Of a stretch of 19,723 bases of DNA, positions 14,772 to 19,723 are shown one piece after another; within the stretch, counting starts at the first letter, position 1; every line of letters begins with the position of its first letter. The DNA lies in the NCBI GenBank assembly GCA_025361995.1, contig JANYIP010000246.1, positions 1-19,723 on the forward strand. Reading direction: 5' to 3'. This DNA is from Streptomycetales bacterium (GTDB lineage: Bacteria > Actinomycetota > Actinomycetes > Prado026). Under the pieces are notes generated by a model. It did not search any database. It was given only the letters and a program-made list of their open reading frames with translations, and was not told where the DNA came from. The position numbers and the translations under genes were made by a program.

Positions 14772-16346
14772 GTGCGTGTCCACCTGCCCGGCGGCATCCG
14801 CCTGCACGGGTGGCGTGCGGTCGCGGTCCCCCTCCTCGCCCTGGTGACTGTGCTGGCAGTCGTGCTGGGCCTGCTGGGATGGCTCCCGGGTCAAGGCAGC
14901 TCCGGTTCGTCGGTCGCGGGATCGCACCCGTCGGCCCATGCGTCCGCCACCACGAGCCCGACGGCGAGCTCGACGGCCGCGCCGGTTGCGGACCCGCCGG
15001 TGCTCGTCCCGGTCGGCGCGAGCGCCCCGGACCCGACCAGCGCCGGCCTCGCGAGTGCGCTGTCGTCGTTGTTCAGCCGGACGAACCTCGGCAAGCACAT
15101 CGGGGGCGCAGTCATCGACCTCGCGACCGGCCAGCTGCTGTACGGCCACGACGCGGACGGCGTGTACGCCCCCGCCTCGACCACCAAGCTGCTCACCGCT
15201 GCAGCCGCGCTGAGCACCTTGGGCCCGGACTACCGGATCCAGACGAAGGTCGTGGCCGGGTCCACCCCTGGCCAGATCGTGCTGGTCGGCGGCGGCGACG
15301 TCACGCTGTCGACCTCGGCGCCGGCCGGCTTCGTCCCCGTCCCCGCGTCGATCTCGGACCTGGCGCGGGCCACCGCGGTGGCACTGCGGGCGGCTGGCCG
15401 GACGACGGTGACCCTCGGGTACGACACGACGCTGTTCACCGGACCGCGTACCGCCCAGACGTGGCCGCCGACGTACCTGAGCTCCGGCGTCGTCGCCCCG
15501 ATCACCGCGCTGACCGTCGACGAGGGACGGGTGGGCGCGATCGTGGAGGGTACGGCCCCGCGGGTGCCCGACCCGCCGGTGTCGGCGGCCCAGGCGTTCG
15601 GCCGCCGGCTGACGGCACTGGGGATCACGGTGACCGGCTCGCCTAGCGCCGTGACCGCACCGACAGCACCGACGGGAGCGGCGGCGCCGACGGGACCGGC
15701 GGCAACGGCGGCGCCCACCGGCTCGTCGTCGCCGTCCCGGTCGTCGGCCAGCCCGACAGTGCTGGTCGCAGGATCCACCCTGGCCGTCGTGCGCTCACCT
15801 GCGCTGTCGGACCTCGTCGGCTGGATGCTGTCCACCAGCGACAACGACCTGGCCGAGGCCGTGGCGCACCTCACCGCGATCGCGGCCGGCGAGAGCGCCG
15901 ACTTCGCCGGTGCCGTCACGGCTGTCACCAACGCCGACGTGGCCCTCGGGCTGCCGACGGCCGACTTCCGCCTGTACGACGGCAGCGGGCTCACCGGGTC
16001 GACGCAGGCGTCGCCGGCGCTGCTGGCCAAGGTGCTGTCGATCGCCGCGTCGCCCAACCATCCCAAGCTCCGGTCGCTGCTGACCGGGATGGCGGTCGGC
16101 GGCTTCTCCGGCAGTCTCACCGTCCGCTTCTCCGACCCTGGTACGCGCAGCGCGGCCGGCGTCGTACGGGCCAAGACGGGCACCCTGTCCGGAGTCAGCG
16201 CCATCGCGGGCACTGTGGTCGACGCGGACGGACGCGAGCTCGGTTTCGTCTTCCTCGCCGACCAGGTGCCGATCGGCGGCACGCTGGTGGCTCGGAGCGC
16301 GCTCGACCGGCTCGCGGCAGCGGTCGCCGGCTGCGGCTGCCGCTGA
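14772..16346 (+). CDS. dacB: D-alanyl-D-alanine carboxypeptidase/endopeptidase (PBP4, peptidase S13)
   Basis: DacB trims the terminal D-Ala from peptidoglycan stem peptides and can cut cross-links outside the membrane. The start is GTG 14772, with AGGAG (14758-14762) 9 bp before it, giving 524 residues. A hydrophobic segment (about 17-38) acts as an uncleaved anchor or signal, followed by a Ser/Thr/Ala-rich stalk to about residue 85. Catalytic motifs are complete: S136-T-T-K139, S356-D-N358 and K468-T-G470. Between the first two motifs sits a Thr/Ala/Pro/Ser-rich low-complexity insert (about 293-328), unusual inside the enzyme domain. The C-terminus ends CGCR. It heads a plus-strand series with the zincin, tilS, hpt and ftsH, an order shared with other actinomycetes. 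Confidence 0.94.
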   Translation: MRVHLPGGIRLHGWRAVAVPLLALVTVLAVVLGLLGWLPGQGSSGSSVAGSHPSAHASATTSPTASSTAAPVADPPVLVPVGASAPDPTSAGLASALSSLFSRTNLGKHIGGAVIDLATGQLLYGHDADGVYAPASTTKLLTAAAALSTLGPDYRIQTKVVAGSTPGQIVLVGGGDVTLSTSAPAGFVPVPASISDLARATAVALRAAGRTTVTLGYDTTLFTGPRTAQTWPPTYLSSGVVAPITALTVDEGRVGAIVEGTAPRVPDPPVSAAQAFGRRLTALGITVTGSPSAVTAPTAPTGAAAPTGPAATAAPTGSSSPSRSSASPTVLVAGSTLAVVRSPALSDLVGWMLSTSDNDLAEAVAHLTAIAAGESADFAGAVTAVTNADVALGLPTADFRLYDGSGLTGSTQASPALLAKVLSIAASPNHPKLRSLLTGMAVGGFSGSLTVRFSDPGTRSAAGVVRAKTGTLSGVSAIAGTVVDADGRELGFVFLADQVPIGGTLVARSALDRLAAAVAGCGCR

Positions 16347-16378
16347 CTTCCGCTGGGCCGCGCGGTCGCCGGACTGCG

Positions 16379-16384
16379 TACGGT
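16379..16384 (+). promoter_or_regulatory. TACGGT -10 box, probable leaderless start of the zincin gene
   Basis: TACGGT ends 6 bp before the ATG at 16391, so transcription would begin at or beside the start codon. The few bases between (GGGTGC) leave no room for a normal ribosome binding site. A clear -35 is not visible, which is common for such actinobacterial promoters. Confidence 0.45.
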
Positions 16385-16390
16385 GGGTGC

Positions 16391-17503
16391 ATGGATGGCG
16401 CGCCCGACTTCGTCGACTGGGACCTGGCCGCTGCGACCGGTACCCGGCTGGTCCGTCCAGGCCCGCAGATCCCGGCCGCTCAGGCGCGGGCGGCGGTCGA
16501 GCAGCTGCGGGCCTTCGCCGTGGAGGCCCGCGGCCACGTCCGTGCGTACACCGGTCTGGACGCCCCGAGCGCCGACGCACCGGTCGCCGTCGTCGACCGC
16601 CAGACCTGGGTCCGGTCTAACGCCGCAGGTCTGCGTCACATGTTCGAGCCGCTGGCCAAGGCCCTGCCCGTCGCCGGGGTACCCGCTCCGCTGCGGGCTG
16701 CCGGATCGCGGATCACCGGGCTGGAGGCCGGCGCCGGCCTGGCGTTCCTGGCCGGCAAGGTGCTCGGTCAGTACGAGATGTTCCCCCCGGGTGGGCCAGA
16801 CGGTGGTCGGCCGGGGCGGCTGCTGCTCGTGGCGCCGAACATCGTGCAGGTCGAGACCGAGCTGGGCGTGGACCCTGCCGACTTCAGGCTCTGGGTGTGC
16901 ATCCACGAGGAGACCCACCGGGTGCAGTTCGGCGCCGTCCCCTGGCTCCGCGACCACATCGTGGCGCAGGTCGCGGCGATGGTCGCCAGCGCCGGCGGGC
17001 TCGCTGGGCTCAGCGGGTCCGGTGGGGTCGCCGACGCCACCGAACGCGGCAGGGCGCTCGTCTCGGCGGTGAGTGCCGCGCTGCGCGGGCAGCCGGGGCC
17101 GTCGCTGGCCGAGGCGATCCAGTCGCCGGAGCAGAAGGCCGTCATGGAGGAGGTCACCGCAGTGATGTCGCTGCTCGAGGGGCATGCGGACGTGGTGATG
17201 GACGGCGTCGGCCCGGGCGTGATCGGCAGCGTCGAGCAGATCCGGCAGCGGTTCCAGCAGCGACGCGAGGAGCCGAGCCGGGTGGAGGCTGCGATGCGGC
17301 GGCTGCTGGGCCTGGACGCGAAGCTGCGGCAGTACCGCGACGGCGCGCGCTTCGTCCGCGGCGTCGTCGACCAGGTGGGGATGGGCGGCTTCAACCGGGT
17401 GTGGGAGTCGGCGCAGACGTTGCCCCGCTCCACCGAGCTGACCGACCCCACCGCCTGGGTCGCCAGGGTGTCGGAGCTGCCGCCCCCGCCCGCCCGCGCG
17501 TGA
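16391..17503 (+). CDS. DUF2342 zincin-like metallopeptidase, F420-biosynthesis-associated type
   Basis: This 370-residue protein belongs to the actinobacterial DUF2342/Zincin_2 family, some members of which are labelled coenzyme F420 biosynthesis-associated. The zinc-binding motif HEETH is at 172-176 (His172, Glu173, His176) in the setting LWVCIHEETHRVQF. The N-terminal VDWDLAAATGTRLVRPGP is also characteristic. No signal peptide is present, so it should be cytoplasmic. Substrate and biological role are unknown; the F420 link comes from phylogenetic co-occurrence, and no F420 genes lie in the window. The stop overlaps tilS by 4 bp (GTGA), implying coupled translation with a tRNA-modification enzyme, the usual partner of this gene in actinomycetes. 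Confidence 0.88.
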   Translation: MDGAPDFVDWDLAAATGTRLVRPGPQIPAAQARAAVEQLRAFAVEARGHVRAYTGLDAPSADAPVAVVDRQTWVRSNAAGLRHMFEPLAKALPVAGVPAPLRAAGSRITGLEAGAGLAFLAGKVLGQYEMFPPGGPDGGRPGRLLLVAPNIVQVETELGVDPADFRLWVCIHEETHRVQFGAVPWLRDHIVAQVAAMVASAGGLAGLSGSGGVADATERGRALVSAVSAALRGQPGPSLAEAIQSPEQKAVMEEVTAVMSLLEGHADVVMDGVGPGVIGSVEQIRQRFQQRREEPSRVEAAMRRLLGLDAKLRQYRDGARFVRGVVDQVGMGGFNRVWESAQTLPRSTELTDPTAWVARVSELPPPPARA

Positions 17504-18513
17504 GCGGTCCCGACGCTGCCGTCGCGGCGGTCCGGGTCGCGGTCCGTCGCAGCCTCGCCGACCTGCCGGCCGGGGCCCGGGTGCTGGTCGCGTGCAGCGG
17601 TGGGGCTGACTCCCTCGCGCTCGCTGCGGCTGCGCAGTTCGAGGCCCGTGCTGCGGCCTGGCAGGTCGGAGCGGTCACGGTCGACCACGGCCTGCAGGAA
17701 GGGTCGACCGATCGCGCCCAGGCGCTGGCCGCCACGCTCCGCGCCCACGGCCTCGACCCCGTCGTCGTACATAGCGTCGTGGTGGGGACGTCAGGTGGCC
17801 CCGAGGCAGCTGCCCGGACCGCCCGGTACGCGGCGCTCGAGGCGGCCGCCGCCGAGCACGGGGCCGACGCCGTCCTGCTCGGCCACACCCGCGACGACCA
17901 GGCCGAGACGGTGCTGCTCGGGCTAGCGCGCGGCTCGGGGGCCCGGTCGCTGGGCGCGATGGCCGGCCGGTCCGGCACCGGCGGCATCTATCGCAGGCCA
18001 CTGCTCAGCCTGGACCGCGCGACCACCTGGCAGGCGGCCCGTGCGCAGGGTCTCGAGCCGTGGGACGACCCGCACAACCTCGACCGCAGGTACGCCCGGG
18101 TCCGGGTCCGGACCGAGGTGCTGCCCACGCTGGAACGCACCCTCGGTCCCGGGGTAGCCGCCGCGCTGGCCCGTACTGCCGACCTGCTGCGCGCCGATGC
18201 CGACGCCCTCGACGGCTGGGCCGAGCGGGCCCTGGTCGAGGCCGGCGCCGGGCAGAGCAGCGGGCTCGACGTGGTCGTCCTTGCCGACCTGCCGACCGCG
18301 GTCCGGCGTCGGGTGCTGCGCGCGGCAGCGATCGGCGCGGGCGCCGGCGCCGGGTCGCTCGGGGCCGGCCACGTCGACGCGATGGAGGAGCTGGTGACCC
18401 GCTGGCACGGCCAGGGGGTGATCGATCTGCCGGGCGGTGTCGGCGCCCAGCGTGCCTGTGACAGGCTTTCCTTCCTGCCCCGGACCCCTCCGGGCGCGGG
18501 TCCGAGCGACTGA
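17500..18513 (+). CDS. tilS: tRNA(Ile)-lysidine synthase TilS
   Basis: TilS attaches lysine to the wobble cytidine of the CAU-anticodon tRNA-Ile, so that it reads AUA and is charged with isoleucine; it is normally essential. The product of 337 residues has the PP-loop ATPase motif SGGADS (33-38), then VDHGLQ and GHTRDDQAET, all diagnostic. The RRPLLSLDR and YARVRVRTEVLPTLE segments are also conserved in the family. The C-terminal part is short compared with enteric TilS, as is usual in actinobacteria. The start GTG 17500 lies in the stop of the preceding zincin gene; longer open-frame extensions upstream are only a shadow of that gene. hpt follows 20 bp downstream. Confidence 0.94.
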   Translation: MSGPDAAVAAVRVAVRRSLADLPAGARVLVACSGGADSLALAAAAQFEARAAAWQVGAVTVDHGLQEGSTDRAQALAATLRAHGLDPVVVHSVVVGTSGGPEAAARTARYAALEAAAAEHGADAVLLGHTRDDQAETVLLGLARGSGARSLGAMAGRSGTGGIYRRPLLSLDRATTWQAARAQGLEPWDDPHNLDRRYARVRVRTEVLPTLERTLGPGVAAALARTADLLRADADALDGWAERALVEAGAGQSSGLDVVVLADLPTAVRRRVLRAAAIGAGAGAGSLGAGHVDAMEELVTRWHGQGVIDLPGGVGAQRACDRLSFLPRTPPGAGPSD

Positions 18514-18533
18514 GCGAGCGAGGCGCGAGCGCA

Positions 18534-19088
18534 GTGGACGACACCGACGTCGGGGCTGACCTGGAGAAGATCCTGGTCAGCCAGGACCAGATCCACGACA
18601 AGATCGTCGAGCTCGCCGCGGAGATCGACCGCGACTACGCCGGCCGCGACCTGCTGCTGGTCGGCGTGCTCAAGGGGGCGCTGATGGTGATGGCGGACCT
18701 GAGCCGGGCGCTGCACTCACCAGTGACGATGGACTGGATGGCGGTGTCCTCGTACGGCTCGGGCACCAAGTCCTCCGGGGTGGTCCGGATCCTCAAGGAC
18801 CTGGACGGCGACATCAGCGGCAAGCACGTCCTGGTGGTCGAGGACATCATCGACTCGGGCCTGACCCTGTCGTGGCTGCTGCTCAACCTCCGCTCGCGCG
18901 GGCCGGCGTCGGTGGACGTCTTCGCGCTGCTGCGCAAGCCGGAGGCGGCCCAGGTGCCGGTCGGGGTCAGGTACGTCGGTTTCGACATCCCGAGCGAGTT
19001 CGTGGTCGGCTACGGGCTGGACTACGGCGAGCGCTACCGCAACCTTCCCTTCGTGGGCACTCTCGCTCCGCACGTCTACGGCGCATGA
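18534..19088 (+). CDS. hpt: Hypoxanthine phosphoribosyltransferase
   Basis: Hpt salvages hypoxanthine and guanine by joining them to PRPP to give IMP and GMP in the cytoplasm. The 184-residue length is typical. The PRPP-binding signature VVEDIIDSGLTL is at 101-112, with acidic pair Glu103/Asp104. LVGVLKGALMVMADL (42-56), the flexible-loop SSYGSGTKSSG (72-82) and the C-terminal VGYGLDYGERYRNLPFVG (158-175) are all family hallmarks. The start is GTG 18534; the upstream spacer (18514-18533) is a GAGCGAGCG-like low-complexity stretch with no strong SD, so coupling to tilS is likely. The tilS-hpt-ftsH order is widely conserved in Gram-positive bacteria. Confidence 0.95.
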   Translation: MDDTDVGADLEKILVSQDQIHDKIVELAAEIDRDYAGRDLLLVGVLKGALMVMADLSRALHSPVTMDWMAVSSYGSGTKSSGVVRILKDLDGDISGKHVLVVEDIIDSGLTLSWLLLNLRSRGPASVDVFALLRKPEAAQVPVGVRYVGFDIPSEFVVGYGLDYGERYRNLPFVGTLAPHVYGA

Positions 19089-19120
19089 TGGCGACCAGAG
19101 CAGTGATGCGCGCAGCGAGG

Positions 19121-19157
19121 TACGGTGGAAGCCCCGGCGGCGCAGCCTGGAGCCGGG
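19121..19157 (+). promoter_or_regulatory. Candidate ftsH promoter and 5'-end stem-loop
   Basis: TACGGT (19121-19126) fits a -10 element and would start transcription near 19133. At that point a GC stem begins: CCCGGC (19133-19138) pairs with GCCGGG (19152-19157) around a 13-nt loop that holds a smaller GGC-GCA-GCC pairing. The leader would be about 59 nt. No good -35 is seen. Confidence 0.35.
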
Positions 19158-19191
19158 TTCTGCACCACCGTGAAGGAGGAGTGGGGGCGAG

Positions 19192-19723
19192 TTGCCCCGA
19201 ATCGATGTGAGGCGCTACTTCCGAGGTCCCTTCTTCTGGGTCGCCCTCGCGGTCCTCGTCGTGCTCGTCGGCGCCCAGCTGCTGACCGCGTCCGGCGGCT
19301 ACAAGAAGGTCGACACCTCGGTGGTGATCGCCGACATCAGCTCCGACCAAGTCGCCTCGGCCACGAACATCGGCAGCGACCAGATCATCCAGCTGGTCCT
19401 GAAGAACGGCGACAAGGTCCAGTCGCAGTACGTGAAGGACAACGGCGACTTCATCTCCCAGACGCTGCGCGCCAAGAAGGTGCCGTTCGACGACCAGATC
19501 CCGCAGCAGAGCATCTGGGTCAGCCTGCTCTTCAGCTTCCTGCCCATCGCCATCATCGTCGTGCTCTTCCTGTTCTTCATGAACAACATGCAGGGCGGCG
19601 GCTCGCGCGTCATGAGCTTCGGCAAGTCCCGGGCCAAGCTCATGACCAAGGACATGCCCAAGACGACGTTCGCCGACGTGGCCGGGGTCGACGAGGCCGT
19701 CGAGGAGCTCGAGGAGATCAAGG
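19192..19723 (+). CDS. ftsH: ATP-dependent membrane zinc protease FtsH (partial, N-terminal part)
   Basis: FtsH is a hexameric, membrane-anchored AAA+ protease that degrades unassembled membrane and short-lived regulatory proteins. The window holds its first 177 codons and stops before Walker A. Visible are RYFRGPFF with a first membrane helix (about 12-32), an extracytoplasmic domain beginning GGYKKVDTSVV, a second helix (about 108-132, SLLFSFLPIAIIVVLFLFFM), then the hallmark NNMQGGGSRVMSFGKSRAKL and TFADVAGVDEAVEELEEIK leading into the AAA domain. Translation probably begins at TTG 19192, 11 bp after AAGGAGGA (19173-19180); GTG 19207 is the alternative, and a TGA at 19171 blocks anything longer. 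It follows hpt after 103 bp. Confidence 0.94.
   Translation, partial: MPRIDVRRYFRGPFFWVALAVLVVLVGAQLLTASGGYKKVDTSVVIADISSDQVASATNIGSDQIIQLVLKNGDKVQSQYVKDNGDFISQTLRAKKVPFDDQIPQQSIWVSLLFSFLPIAIIVVLFLFFMNNMQGGGSRVMSFGKSRAKLMTKDMPKTTFADVAGVDEAVEELEEIK

Noticed and set aside
18501..18533. GAGCGAGCG-type spacer before hpt as a repeat element
   Set aside because: Similar GC-rich spacers are frequent in such genomes, and one copy in the window is not enough to call a repeat family.

Overview
The window is very GC-rich. Genes are packed tightly, start codons are often GTG, junctions are often 4-bp GTGA overlaps, and -10 elements have the form TAnnnT. The right-hand block (pyrophosphatase, D-Ala-D-Ala carboxypeptidase, F420-associated zincin, tilS, hpt, ftsH) is a familiar actinobacterial chromosomal order. 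I read this as an actinomycete chromosome and cannot place it below class. I see no mobile elements, CRISPR arrays, tRNA or rRNA genes.

Layout. 1-636 (minus, cut by the left edge): a DUF2510 membrane protein with a pilin-like outer part. 728-6197 (plus): one compact run with a MerR-like HTH/TOBE molybdenum-responsive regulator, modA, modB and modC for molybdate uptake, then formate-tetrahydrofolate ligase (fhs) and a cyclodeaminase/cyclohydrolase-family protein (fchA-like). The run couples molybdate supply with formate entry into one-carbon folate metabolism. 6164-7679 (minus): an MFS exporter-like protein and a small antibiotic-biosynthesis-monooxygenase-fold protein; the MFS gene overlaps the end of fchA tail to tail. 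7856-9547 (plus): a large secreted protein of unknown function, meeting glgX (9554-11674, minus) at a 6-bp convergent junction folded into a cUUCGg hairpin. 11839-12579 (plus): a small secreted protein of unknown function.

12580-19723: a cell-envelope and housekeeping block. A secreted NlpC/P60 peptidoglycan hydrolase with a coiled-coil N-terminus follows a promoter carrying three GTGAC repeats at exact 9-bp spacing, resembling MtrA boxes. Next come ppa (minus), then dacB, a DUF2342 zincin, tilS, hpt and the start of ftsH (all plus). Several -10 elements here read TACGGT. Two genes (the HTH/TOBE regulator and the zincin) have a TAnnnT box 6-7 bp before the ATG, which suggests leaderless transcripts.

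No clear new defence or biosynthetic system stands out. The best leads are the mod-fhs-fchA combination, the MtrA-like repeats, the dyad at the dacB promoter, the structured stop-codon junction, and the two uncharacterised secreted proteins.
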